From Stakelama marina (GTDB taxonomy: Bacteria; Pseudomonadota; Alphaproteobacteria; Sphingomonadales; Sphingomonadaceae): a stretch of 64,000 nt of DNA. The notes below the pieces were generated by a model, which saw only the letters and a list, made by a program, of their open reading frames with translations, was not told the origin of the DNA and did not search any database. Position numbers and translations under genes: made by a program. The stretch is from positions 1-64,000 of the forward strand of contig NZ_JAGRQC010000006.1 in assembly GCF_018122655.1 (NCBI RefSeq), given 5' to 3'. Each line of letters begins with the position of its first letter. Position 1 is the stretch's first letter. Of the stretch, positions 8,745-17,200 are shown piece after piece.

Positions 8745-9656
8745 ATGATGGTTAGCGCGCGCAAGGGGATCCTGCTCGCGGGGGGCTCGGCGACGCGGCT
8801 GTACCCGTTGACGCTGCGCGTATCGAAGCAGTTGATGCCGGTCTATGACAAGCCGATGATCTATTACCCGCTGACGGTCCTGATGATGGCCGGTATCCGC
8901 GAGGTGCTGATCATCACGACCCCGCACGATCAGCCGGCATTCCAGGCACTGCTCGGCGACGGGTCGCAATGGGGCATGGCGCTCGAATATGCCGAACAGC
9001 CCGCACCCGAGGGACTGGCCCATGCCTTTCTGATCGGCGAAGAGTTTCTGGCCGGCGGACCGTCGGCGATGATCCTCGGCGACAATATCTTTTACGGAAA
9101 CCGCCTGACGCAAATGCTGCGCTCGGCCGATGGGCGCAGCGATGGCGCGACCATCTTCGGTTATACGGTCGCCAATCCGAGCGATTACGGCGTGGTCGCC
9201 TTCGACGATAGCGGGCGGGCGCTGTCGCTGGAGGAGAAGCCTTTGGCGCCCAAGTCCGATTGCGCCGTGACCGGCCTGTATTTCTATGACGGCGACGCAC
9301 CGCGGCTTGCCGCCGATATCGGCAAGTCGGCGCGCGGCGAATATGAGATCACCTGCCTGAACCGCCGCTACCTCGAAGCCGGCAAGCTCCATGTCGAACG
9401 GATGGGGCGCGGGTTTGCCTGGCTAGACACCGGCACGCACAGTTCGCTGCTCGATGCGGGATTGTTCGTCCGCATTACCGAGGACCGACAGGGCCTGAAG
9501 ATCAGCTGCCCGGAGGAAGTCGCATGGCGGCAGGGATTTATCGATGATGACGCGCTCGAAACACTCGCCGCGCCGCTCGTCAAAAGCGGTTATGGCAATT
9601 ATCTGATGCGCCAGCTCGCCAGCGGCCGAAGCGATCCGGACATGCTCTATGGCTAG
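8745..9656 (+). CDS. rmlA: Glucose-1-phosphate thymidylyltransferase
   Basis: This 303-residue enzyme makes dTDP-glucose from dTTP and glucose-1-phosphate, the first step towards dTDP-rhamnose and related sugars. The nucleotide-binding loop reads GILLAGGSATRLYPLT; most family members have GGSGTRL, so one Gly is Ala here. SKQLMPVYDKPMIYYPL, MILGDNIFYG, EEKPLAPKSD and WLDTGTHSSLLDA are standard RmlA motifs. There are two adjacent ATG codons at 8745 and 8748, either of which may serve as start. The gene overlaps rmlB by 8 bases. rmlC and rmlD are not in the window. Confidence 0.95.
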   Translation: MMVSARKGILLAGGSATRLYPLTLRVSKQLMPVYDKPMIYYPLTVLMMAGIREVLIITTPHDQPAFQALLGDGSQWGMALEYAEQPAPEGLAHAFLIGEEFLAGGPSAMILGDNIFYGNRLTQMLRSADGRSDGATIFGYTVANPSDYGVVAFDDSGRALSLEEKPLAPKSDCAVTGLYFYDGDAPRLAADIGKSARGEYEITCLNRRYLEAGKLHVERMGRGFAWLDTGTHSSLLDAGLFVRITEDRQGLKISCPEEVAWRQGFIDDDALETLAAPLVKSGYGNYLMRQLASGRSDPDMLYG

Positions 9657-10740
9657 GCTGCTGGTAACGGGCGGCGCCGGCTTTATCGGCGCGAATTTCG
9701 TGCGATACTGGCAGGGCACGCGCCCGGGCGACGACATCACCGTGCTCGACGCACTGACCTACGCCGGCAGGCGCGACAACCTGCCCGACGGCCAGAGCGT
9801 GCGCTTCGTCCATGGCAGCATCAACGACGGCACGCTCGTCGAACGCTTGATGCGCGATTTCGATATCGACACGATCGTGCATTTCGCTGCCGAAAGCCAT
9901 GTCGATCGCTCGATCAGCGACCCCGATGCGTTTATAGCGACCAACGTGATGGGCACCCAGACGATGCTCAGGGTTGCAAAACAGGTCTGGCTCGATGGCA
10001 GCGGCAAGCCGCACCGGTTCCACCACATCTCCACCGACGAGGTATATGGCACGCTCGGCCGTGACGAGCCCGCCTTCACCGAAGAGGCGCAATATGCACC
10101 GAACTCGCCCTATGCCGCGTCCAAGGCGGCGTCGGATCATCTCGTTCGCGCCTTTCACCGGACCTATGGACTGCAGGTCACCACGAGCAACTGTTCGAAC
10201 AATTTCGGGCCGTATCAGCACCCCGAAAAGCTTATCCCGTTGTTCCTCTCGAACGCGCTGTCGGGCCTTCCGCTACCGATTTACGGCGACGGAATGAATG
10301 TTCGCGACTGGCTGTTCGTCGGCGATCACTGCGAGGGTATCGGGTGCATTCTCGACGATGGAGAGATAGGCGAAACCTATAATATCGGCGGCGGAACCGA
10401 GGTTCCCAACCTGGTCGTGATCGAAGCGATCTGCGATTTCGTCGACCGGAGCTTCGCCGAGGACCGCGCGATGGCGCTCCACTTTCCCGACGCGCCCGCC
10501 GCGAGCGGACAACCGACGGCGATCCTCAAACGGTTCGTTACCGACCGCCCGGGCCATGACCGCCGCTACGCGATCAACGCCGCCAAGATCGAAGGCGCGC
10601 TAGGCTTTCGCCCGGGCCATGATTTCGAGACGGCTCTGGCGCTGACCTGTCGCTGGTACATCGACAACCCGGCATGGTGGGGACACCTGGCCGAGAAATT
10701 GCACCGGGTCAGACAGCGGGTCAGACAGCGGGTCGGCTAG
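9649..10740 (+). CDS. rmlB: dTDP-glucose 4,6-dehydratase
   Basis: This 363-residue extended short-chain dehydrogenase converts dTDP-glucose to dTDP-4-keto-6-deoxyglucose. It has the NAD-binding TGGAGFIGANFVRYW at the N-terminus, FAAESHVDRSI, the catalytic STDEVYG and YAASKAASDHLVRA, and the RmlB-typical NCSNNFGPYQHPEKLIP. It is translationally coupled to rmlA. The extreme C-terminus reads RVRQRVRQRVG and is encoded by a 12-base tandem repeat, a probable recent slippage expansion beyond the conserved fold. Confidence 0.96.
   Translation: MARLLVTGGAGFIGANFVRYWQGTRPGDDITVLDALTYAGRRDNLPDGQSVRFVHGSINDGTLVERLMRDFDIDTIVHFAAESHVDRSISDPDAFIATNVMGTQTMLRVAKQVWLDGSGKPHRFHHISTDEVYGTLGRDEPAFTEEAQYAPNSPYAASKAASDHLVRAFHRTYGLQVTTSNCSNNFGPYQHPEKLIPLFLSNALSGLPLPIYGDGMNVRDWLFVGDHCEGIGCILDDGEIGETYNIGGGTEVPNLVVIEAICDFVDRSFAEDRAMALHFPDAPAASGQPTAILKRFVTDRPGHDRRYAINAAKIEGALGFRPGHDFETALALTCRWYIDNPAWWGHLAEKLHRVRQRVRQRVG
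10705..10736 (+). repeat. 12-base tandem repeat at the end of rmlB
   Basis: CGGGTCAGACAG occurs twice in a row (10705-10716, 10717-10728), followed by a partial third copy (CGGGTCGG). Because the unit is 12 bases it adds four residues (RQRV) per copy without shifting the frame. Confidence 0.9.
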
Positions 10741-10764
10741 CAAGCCTGTGCGGGCACGCCGAGG

Positions 10765-11157
10765 CTAGAGCAGCATTGCCCCCTCGCCGCCCTTCTTCGC
10801 GAGAATGGCGCCGATCGCGTCGAACAGCGCATCCATCGCCACGGGCTTGAACAGCACTTCGTCCGCCCCGGCCTTCATGCAGCGCTCTTTGAGATCGACC
10901 GCGGTGTCGGCGGTGACGACGATGATCGGCAATTCAGCCTTTTCATCTTCACGCGCCCGGATGCGGCTGATCGCTTCGAACCCGTCCATCCCCGGCATCC
11001 GCAGATCGACCAGAATGACATCGAAATCCTCGCGGTCGATGCGCTCGAGCCCTACTTCGGCCCGGTCCGCCTCTTCCATGTTCGCGCCGGCGACGTCGAG
11101 CATGTCACGCACGACCCGCCGGTTCATCGGATCATCCTCGATGAACAAAACCCTCAT
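10765..11157 (-). CDS. Single-domain response regulator
   Basis: This is a stand-alone receiver domain of 130 residues starting MRVLFIEDDPMNRRVVRDML, with GGAG upstream of the ATG at 11157. An in-frame Met ten codons earlier is less likely. The acidic pair (EDD), the phospho-acceptor Asp in VILVDLRMPGMDG, the Thr in VVTADT and the Lys in LFKPVAMDAL are all present. It has no output domain, so it probably works by protein contact, like CheY or a phosphorelay shuttle. It lies 65 bases downstream of the hybrid kinase gene on the same strand and is its likely partner. Confidence 0.92.
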   Translation of the reverse strand: MRVLFIEDDPMNRRVVRDMLDVAGANMEEADRAEVGLERIDREDFDVILVDLRMPGMDGFEAISRIRAREDEKAELPIIVVTADTAVDLKERCMKAGADEVLFKPVAMDALFDAIGAILAKKGGEGAMLL

Positions 11158-11222
11158 TGGCGGTACTCCACCGCACAGAGGCAACACCTGTTCTTGATAC
11201 GCATAATCAGTTCGCTATTGCC

Positions 11223-13727
11223 TTATGCCGCTCGCGACACAAGAGGCGGATTGTCCTGTGATTCGTCATTGCCGCCAAACAGCCGCTGCGCGAGCGCGGC
11301 GCCGGCGATCGGTTTTTCGATCAAGTGCTTGATGCCGCTGGACTCGATCGCGGCGCGGGTAGCCGCATCGGGCGATTTCCACAACACCGCAACGACCGAA
11401 GATTTTTTTTGCGCAGCATCGGCGATGTCCGAAAGCGCGGCGAACGCACCATTTTCATCCTGCGAAACCGTCGCTTCGTCGATCAGTACGCAGGCGTAGT
11501 TGTGCGCAGCAACCGCCTCGCAGGCTTCGGCGGCGGTTCCGGCGAAATCGACCGCACCGGCACGCGGTTCGAGCAGCGCCTTCAGCATGCTTCGCGCGAT
11601 CGGGTTGCGGTCGAGGATCAGCAACCCCGCATCCTCAGTCGGTTCGCCGCGCTGCTGCGTCGCCCCTGCAGGCGCGGCAACGCGGACCAGCGGAAGGTCG
11701 ATGGTGAACACCGCCCCCTCGCCCGGCACGCTTTCGACCGAAATATCGCCGCCCAGCGCCATCGACAGGTTCCGGCAAATCGATAGCCCAAGCCCCGTGC
11801 CGCCATATTGCCGCGTGGTCCCGGCATCGACCTGTTTGAACGATTCGAAAATCTCTGCCTGCTTCTCTTCGGGAATACCGATCCCGCTGTCGGACACGGC
11901 GATTTTCAGCCGCTCGCCGTCTTCGCCCTGTTCGGCCCAGGCGCGCAAGCCGACCGAGCCTTCCTGGGTGAATTTGAGCGCGTTCGACAGCAGGTTGAAG
12001 ATCACCTGGCGCAAGCGGCTGGGATCGCTTTCGATCCACTGCGGCGCTCCATCCAGATCGAGATCGAAGCCCAGACCGCGGCCCCGCGCCTGCTCTTCCC
12101 ACATCCGCGAGACCTCGCGGAGCGTTTCGGCAAGATTCATCGGCACCTGCTCGACGGTCATGTTGCCCGTCTCCATCTTGGCCACGTCGAGAATATCGTC
12201 GACCAGCGAACGCATGGTCGTTCCCGCACCATGCACGACGCCGAGCCGTTCGCGCACCGTCTCGGGCAGCGAAGCATCGCGGAGCATGACCTGCGTCATG
12301 CCCAGAATACCGTTGAGCGGGGTACGAATTTCATGGCTGGTAGTGGCGAGGAATTCGGTCTTCGCCGCCAGCGCGCGTTCCAGCGCGACATTGCTGGCCG
12401 CCAGATTGGTGTTGGCCGCGCGCACCTCGTTGCGGCTGCGCCGGATCGTGACAAGGCCGAAGCTGAGCATCCCGATCAGGATCAGCGTGGCGCCGCCGAT
12501 ACTGATGAACAGGATACGCTGAAACCGGGCCTGTGCACGTTCATATTCGACATTGCGGCGCAGTTCCTCCGCCTTCAGCTTGGCAATGCGCAGTTCCTGA
12601 TTCTTGTAATCGAAACGCGCAGCCGCCAGCGCAGCGTTGGTCGAAGATGCGACCTTGGTAGCCTTGTCGGTAATCCGCTTGAGCATTTCGAGGTGTTGCA
12701 GCGCAAGATGGCTATCACCTGTTGCTGCATAGATTTGATATGCAATGTGGTGCGCGTCGCGATACTCGGCGGAAGCATCATTTGGATCTATGTGCTGAAA
12801 GGCACTGGAGATTAGTCTTTTTGCCTTTGTTATATTTTTTCGCGCGAATGCGATTCGTGCTTCGGTTACTACTAGAACCCATCTGTAAAGGCGCGTTTCG
12901 GGCTGATCGGTAAGAGAGAGCCCCTTGTTGAGCGTCCGCTCAGCCTCATCATATCGGTCGGCTTCAACTTGCGCGCGAGCTAGGTTTCCAAGCACCCTGA
13001 CCTGCATCACGGCGCTCTCAATCTTCTTGGCGTTGCCGAGCGCCTTGCGATATTGTTCGATCGCTCCGTCATACTGCTCAAGTTGCAGCAAGACATTCCC
13101 CAGATTATTCTGTTGGGTTAGGTCGATCAGGGCATCGCCATGATAGACATCGCCAGCCTGACGATAATATTTCGCCGCCTGCTGATTGTCGTTCGCATAT
13201 TCGTAGAGCATGGCGATCATCTGCAGCGCCTTGGCCTGGCTCCTGCGATCGTCTACCTGCTGGAATATGCGGAAAGCTTCATGAGCGCTGGCCAATGCCT
13301 TGGCCGGTTCATTGTTATCCATTTCCAGGAAAACGAGCGACAGGAGCAGGTCACCGCGCAACTTGAGCGGCCGGTCGATGTTCGCAATGCGTTTTAGAGC
13401 GCTTTCGATGAAGGGCCGCGCCTTGCTCTCGGCATTCGTCCGCAAATATGCTTCGGCGCGCAGCCACTGAGCGGTTGCCAGCGTAAAGTTTTTCTCTTCC
13501 GAATCGCCCGGCATCGACTTCGCGAAACGTTCTGCCGCTTTTGCGGATTCCTGCGCCTCGCGCGGATTATACACCATTTGCCGCTTAGCGGCGGCGATCT
13601 GCTGCCGCACCCCGACCGGAAAGGCAGGATCGGCAGCCAGCGCAACGCCTGGTGCGACGCAAGCGAAGGAAATCGTAAAGATCACCAGCGCCAGCAACCA
13701 CCGGTAATGGGGCGAGATCAACCTCAT
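11223..13727 (-). CDS. Hybrid sensor histidine kinase with periplasmic TPR region
   Basis: This 834-residue protein has a signal peptide (to about residue 31) and a tetratricopeptide-rich sensory region to about 390. A transmembrane helix follows at about 401-424 (ILFISIGGATLILIGMLSFGLV), then a coiled segment. HisKA has its phospho-His in TTSHEIRTPLNGILG at about 462. The ATPase domain shows FNLLSNALKFT, SDSGIGIPEEKQ and YGGTGLGLSICRNL. The C-terminal receiver-like domain (about 705-820) has VLIDEATV and a late EKP Lys, but a poor first acidic patch (LLILDRNP) and no MP..DG, so it may be degenerate. It sits between the EAL gene (45 bases upstream) and the single-domain regulator, forming one signalling operon. 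The stimulus is unknown. Confidence 0.92.
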   Translation of the reverse strand: MRLISPHYRWLLALVIFTISFACVAPGVALAADPAFPVGVRQQIAAAKRQMVYNPREAQESAKAAERFAKSMPGDSEEKNFTLATAQWLRAEAYLRTNAESKARPFIESALKRIANIDRPLKLRGDLLLSLVFLEMDNNEPAKALASAHEAFRIFQQVDDRRSQAKALQMIAMLYEYANDNQQAAKYYRQAGDVYHGDALIDLTQQNNLGNVLLQLEQYDGAIEQYRKALGNAKKIESAVMQVRVLGNLARAQVEADRYDEAERTLNKGLSLTDQPETRLYRWVLVVTEARIAFARKNITKAKRLISSAFQHIDPNDASAEYRDAHHIAYQIYAATGDSHLALQHLEMLKRITDKATKVASSTNAALAAARFDYKNQELRIAKLKAEELRRNVEYERAQARFQRILFISIGGATLILIGMLSFGLVTIRRSRNEVRAANTNLAASNVALERALAAKTEFLATTSHEIRTPLNGILGMTQVMLRDASLPETVRERLGVVHGAGTTMRSLVDDILDVAKMETGNMTVEQVPMNLAETLREVSRMWEEQARGRGLGFDLDLDGAPQWIESDPSRLRQVIFNLLSNALKFTQEGSVGLRAWAEQGEDGERLKIAVSDSGIGIPEEKQAEIFESFKQVDAGTTRQYGGTGLGLSICRNLSMALGGDISVESVPGEGAVFTIDLPLVRVAAPAGATQQRGEPTEDAGLLILDRNPIARSMLKALLEPRAGAVDFAGTAAEACEAVAAHNYACVLIDEATVSQDENGAFAALSDIADAAQKKSSVVAVLWKSPDAATRAAIESSGIKHLIEKPIAGAALAQRLFGGNDESQDNPPLVSRAA

Positions 13728-13772
13728 ATGCGGTATCGTTACCGTGGGTAAATTAATTCCGCGCTAACCGGC

Positions 13773-15167
13773 TCAGGCGCGCTTCCAAAATCCCTCTCGA
13801 CCGGCAAACGAAGGCCGGCGAACCGCGGTGGCAGCAAGATGCGCATCTTCATCGAGATAGGTCATGAACGCATCGAACCCGATCGGCCGGCTGATCAGAT
13901 AGCCCTGAACCAGATCGCAACCCATGACACCAAGCAGCGCAAGCGCCGCGGACGTTTCGACACCTTCGGCGGTCACCTGCATTTCCATCGCGTGCGCAAG
14001 GTCAATGGTCGAGCGAACGATGAGTGGATCACGGTTGCTGCTGGTGAGCTGCGTTACGAAAAGCTTGTCGATTTTCAATTCGCTAGCAGGCAGTTGCTTG
14101 AGATAGGCGAGCGACGAGAGACCGGCGCCGTAGTCGTCGATCGCCAACGGCACGCCGATCGCAGCGATTTCCTGAAGGTGGCGCAGGGCAATCTCGGGAT
14201 CGCGGATCACGGCGGTCTCGGTGATTTCAAACCCGATCCGGGCATCGCATTCGCGGATGATCCGGCAAGCATGCGCGACGAATTCAGCATCGGCCAGCAG
14301 GACGCCGGAGATGTTGATGAAGATCGGAAAATCATATCCCGCCCGAACCAGCTTCTGCTGGTCGGCGATCACGCGCTTCAACGTCCAGATCGTGAGTTCG
14401 CCGATTTCCCCTCCCTTTTCCGCGGACGAGATGAAGTCGCCGGGGAGGATGAGACCGCGCGTCGGATGTTGCCAGCGGATCAGGGCCTCGGCGCTTGCCA
14501 CTTCCTGCTGACGAATATGTACCTTGGGCTGATATTGGACGAAAAGCTCGCCCGCGCGCAGCGCTCGCGGCAGATCTCGCGCGAGCGCCGAGCGGTCGAA
14601 ATCGAACTCGCCCTCAATCAGGTCGTGGACAACAAGCCCGCCGCCGCGTCGCGCCTGGTCGAGCGCGCGCTCGGCAACCTCGATTACCCGAACAGCCTCC
14701 ACGTCGATGGCGGGGGCGGAACATGCGCCGATGCGAACGCTCAACATGTGATGTTCGCCGTCGATCAGGAACGGTTCGTTGAAAAGCGATTCGATGCGCC
14801 GGATCGCGTCTCCGGCCTTTTCCCGTTCATCGAAGCACAACTCGACTTCCAGAAGCGTCCGCGCGACAACCGTGGTCCGCTGGTCCGGAAACGAGGCGGC
14901 AATCCTGTCGGCCATGTCGAACACGACATTGTTGGCCCGGTTCACGCCGAGGTGACGGCGAAGCGGCGCGAAGTTGGCGATATCGACGAGGCACAATGCT
15001 CGCCAGAAACGGGCCTCGGGCAGACCCGGCTCGTCATTTCCAGAGCGTGGGGCAGCCGCATCCACAGCGCCGCACGCCGCCGATAGCGCATCAGGATTGC
15101 GGCGTGCCGACCCGATTTCGCCAGGGCGTCTGCCAGCAGACTGAGGATAATGCTCCGGTACCATCAT
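13773..15167 (-). CDS. EAL-domain protein with degenerate GGDEF domain
   Basis: This 464-residue cytoplasmic protein has no transmembrane segment. Residues of about 45-175 resemble a GGDEF fold (DIANFAPLRRHLGVNRANNVV), but the GGDEF loop itself is replaced by LLEVELCFDE, so cyclase activity is not expected. The C-terminal EAL domain has EALIRWQHP at about 229, INISGVLL, FEITETAVI, IDDYGAGLSSLAYL, ELKIDKLFV and AEGVET. Most metal and catalytic residues of cyclic-di-GMP phosphodiesterases appear present. It probably lowers cyclic-di-GMP, perhaps with the GGDEF remnant as a GTP sensor. It is the first gene of the operon with the hybrid kinase and response regulator. Confidence 0.9.
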   Translation of the reverse strand: MMVPEHYPQSAGRRPGEIGSARRNPDALSAACGAVDAAAPRSGNDEPGLPEARFWRALCLVDIANFAPLRRHLGVNRANNVVFDMADRIAASFPDQRTTVVARTLLEVELCFDEREKAGDAIRRIESLFNEPFLIDGEHHMLSVRIGACSAPAIDVEAVRVIEVAERALDQARRGGGLVVHDLIEGEFDFDRSALARDLPRALRAGELFVQYQPKVHIRQQEVASAEALIRWQHPTRGLILPGDFISSAEKGGEIGELTIWTLKRVIADQQKLVRAGYDFPIFINISGVLLADAEFVAHACRIIRECDARIGFEITETAVIRDPEIALRHLQEIAAIGVPLAIDDYGAGLSSLAYLKQLPASELKIDKLFVTQLTSSNRDPLIVRSTIDLAHAMEMQVTAEGVETSAALALLGVMGCDLVQGYLISRPIGFDAFMTYLDEDAHLAATAVRRPSFAGREGFWKRA

Positions 15168-15287
15168 CGACCAACCTAGATCGCGACCTTGAACGAAGCG
15201 TTAAATCGGCATCGGGGCCATTCCCTATCCCTGCACAATCCCGCAGGAGAGCGATTGCATTATGTTTAATTTCTTGTTAACCAAGCG

Positions 15288-15309
15288 GTGCTCGCAGAAT
15301 TTTGAGCAC
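15288..15309 (+). repeat. Inverted repeat before the 18-codon ORF
   Basis: GTGCTC and GAGCAC form a perfect 6-bp inverted repeat around a 10-base spacer, ending right before the AAGGGAG ribosome-binding site of the tiny ORF. It could be a small operator or an mRNA hairpin near the ribosome-binding site. Confidence 0.5.
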
Positions 15310-15323
15310 AAGGGAGAACAAGA

Positions 15324-15380
15324 ATGCTCGCGATGTTTTTCAAGGACGGTATCGGCGGCGACGCGATCAAGCCCTGGTAA
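15324..15380 (+). CDS. Possible 18-residue micro-ORF (leader or small peptide)
   Basis: The ORF reads MLAMFFKDGIGGDAIKPW and then TAA. AAGGGAG lies 7-8 bases upstream of the ATG, better spaced than for many genes in the window. The stop is followed 12 bases later by a 10-bp GC-rich hairpin and then a second terminator. It is divergent from the EAL gene and lies 385 bases before ugd. It may be a real small peptide with its own transcript, or a leader whose translation controls the hairpins. I know no family for it, and so short a frame can arise by chance. Confidence 0.45.
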   Translation: MLAMFFKDGIGGDAIKPW

Positions 15381-15392
15381 CCCAGAATACAT

Positions 15393-15442
15393 CCGGGCTG
15401 GCCGCTCGTGCGTAGCGTGAGTGCCAGCCCGGTATTTCTTTC
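15393..15442 (+). terminator. First hairpin after the micro-ORF
   Basis: CCGGGCTGGC (15393-15402) pairs perfectly with GCCAGCCCGG (15423-15432) around a 20-base loop and is followed by TATTTCTTTC. The strong stem with a T-rich tail supports termination or an attenuator on the plus strand. Confidence 0.75.
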
Positions 15443-15454
15443 AGACAGTTTTTG

Positions 15455-15488
15455 ACCACCGGACATGTGCTGTCGCGGTGGTTTTTTT
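15455..15488 (+). terminator. Second terminator after the micro-ORF
   Basis: ACCACC (15455-15460) and GGTGGT (15477-15482) form a stem that runs into an uninterrupted T run to 15488. This is a classic intrinsic terminator on the plus strand, only 22 bases after the first hairpin. The next 276 bases up to ugd hold no gene that I can support. Confidence 0.8.
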
Positions 15489-15764
15489 GATGTTGGCGGG
15501 ATGCCCGTAGCGGCACCGGTAGGCGCGTCGCATAATCGGGCCGTTCACCAACCGGTCTGACGCCCTGCCCGCTCGCGCATTCGGGACAATTGCGCCGAAG
15601 TTGGCCGACCCGGCCGCGAACTTCGTACCGAACTTTAGGACCAGCCCCTTGCTTCGCCCCCGAAATAGGGTCAAACGCGGCCGGCGACCGTATCGCCGAT
15701 GGCCGCCACGTTATGCAGCATGGCCGGGAAGCTCGATACGACCTGAAATTAAAAGGGATTTTCG

Positions 15765-17072
15765 ATGCGGATAGTGATGATCGGCTCTGGCTATGTCGGC
15801 CTGGTGTCGGGCGCATGTTTCGCCGATTTCGGCCATGACGTCGTCTGCGTCGACAAGGACGAGGCCAAGATCGCCAAGCTGCGCGAGGGCGGCATTCCGA
15901 TCTACGAACCCGGCCTTGAACAGCTGGTCGCGACAAACGTCGCGGCTGGGCGCCTTTCCTTCACGACCGATCTCGCCGGGCCGGTTGCGGACGCCGATGT
16001 CGTCTTCATCGGGGTGGGCACGCCCACCCGCCGCGGCGATGGCCATGCCGATCTCAGCTATGTCTATGGCGCCGCGCGCGAAATTGCCGCAGCCATCAAG
16101 GGCTTCACCGTCGTGGTCACCAAATCGACCGTTCCCGTGGGTACGGGCGACGAGGTCGCGCGCATCATTCGCGAAACCAACCCCGATGCCGATTTCGCAG
16201 TCGCATCCAATCCCGAATTCCTGCGTGAAGGCGCCGCGATCGAAGATTTCAAGCGCCCCGATCGCATCGTCGTCGGTATCGAGGATGAACGCGCGCGCGC
16301 ACCGATGGAAGCGGTTTACCGTCCGCTTTATCTCAACCGCTCGCCCATCCTCTTCACCGGACGGCGGACCAGCGAACTCATCAAATACGCCGCAAACGGC
16401 TTTCTTGCGATGAAGATCACCTTCATCAACGAAATCGCGGATCTGTGCGAGAAGGTCGGCGCGGACGTGCAGGACGTTTCGCGCGGGATCGGCCTCGACA
16501 ACCGTATCGGCCCGAAATTCCTCCACGCCGGCCCGGGATATGGCGGATCGTGCTTCCCGAAGGACACGCTGGCGCTCGCCAAGACCGCGGAAGACAATGA
16601 AGCGCCGCTGCGCCTGATCGAGACGACCGTCGCGGTAAACGATACGCGCAAGCGTGCGATGGCGAGAAAGGTCATCGCGGCGCTCGACGGAGAGGTGCGC
16701 GGCAAGCGGATCGGCATTTTGGGCCTGACCTTCAAGCCAAACACCGACGACATGCGCGAAGCCCCTTCTATCGCGATCATCCAGGCGCTAACCGACGCCG
16801 GGGCAGAGGTCTGCGCTTACGATCCCGAGGGCATGGAACTCGCCAAGGGCGTGTTGCCGGAAATCGAATATGCCGATTCGGCCTATGCCGCGGCGAAAGA
16901 TGCATCGGCTGCCGTAATCGTCACCGAATGGGACGCCTTTCGCGCCCTCGATTTCGAGCGATTGAAAAATACGATGGCGCAAGCGGTACTGGTAGACCTG
17001 CGCAATGTGTACAAACCGCACGAGGCCGAAGCAGCAGGCATGCGCTATTTCGGCATCGGGCGCGGCGCCTGA
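15765..17072 (+). CDS. ugd: UDP-glucose 6-dehydrogenase
   Basis: This 435-residue enzyme oxidises UDP-glucose twice with NAD+ to UDP-glucuronate, a precursor of acidic exopolysaccharide. It has the N-terminal MRIVMIGSGYVGLVSGACFA Rossmann motif, YEPGLEQLV, KSTVPVGTGDEV and SNPEFLREG. The catalytic Cys (about residue 263) is in GPGYGGSCFPKDTLAL. The C-terminal domain begins LGLTFKPNTDDMREAPS. The start is preceded by AAAAGGGA. A UDP-glucuronate 4-epimerase is encoded 1.2 kb downstream, so UDP-galacturonate synthesis can be completed within this block. Confidence 0.96.
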   Translation: MRIVMIGSGYVGLVSGACFADFGHDVVCVDKDEAKIAKLREGGIPIYEPGLEQLVATNVAAGRLSFTTDLAGPVADADVVFIGVGTPTRRGDGHADLSYVYGAAREIAAAIKGFTVVVTKSTVPVGTGDEVARIIRETNPDADFAVASNPEFLREGAAIEDFKRPDRIVVGIEDERARAPMEAVYRPLYLNRSPILFTGRRTSELIKYAANGFLAMKITFINEIADLCEKVGADVQDVSRGIGLDNRIGPKFLHAGPGYGGSCFPKDTLALAKTAEDNEAPLRLIETTVAVNDTRKRAMARKVIAALDGEVRGKRIGILGLTFKPNTDDMREAPSIAIIQALTDAGAEVCAYDPEGMELAKGVLPEIEYADSAYAAAKDASAAVIVTEWDAFRALDFERLKNTMAQAVLVDLRNVYKPHEAEAAGMRYFGIGRGA

Positions 17073-17200
17073 CGGACCTTTTGCACGGCAAGGAGGTTGA
17101 ATAGCGCTCGCCGGACCATTCAGCCTGAGTGAAGCTAACCGGGACTAAACGGCCCGTTTCCGAATCGCATCGAACCATAATGTAAAGCAAACCGACCGCC

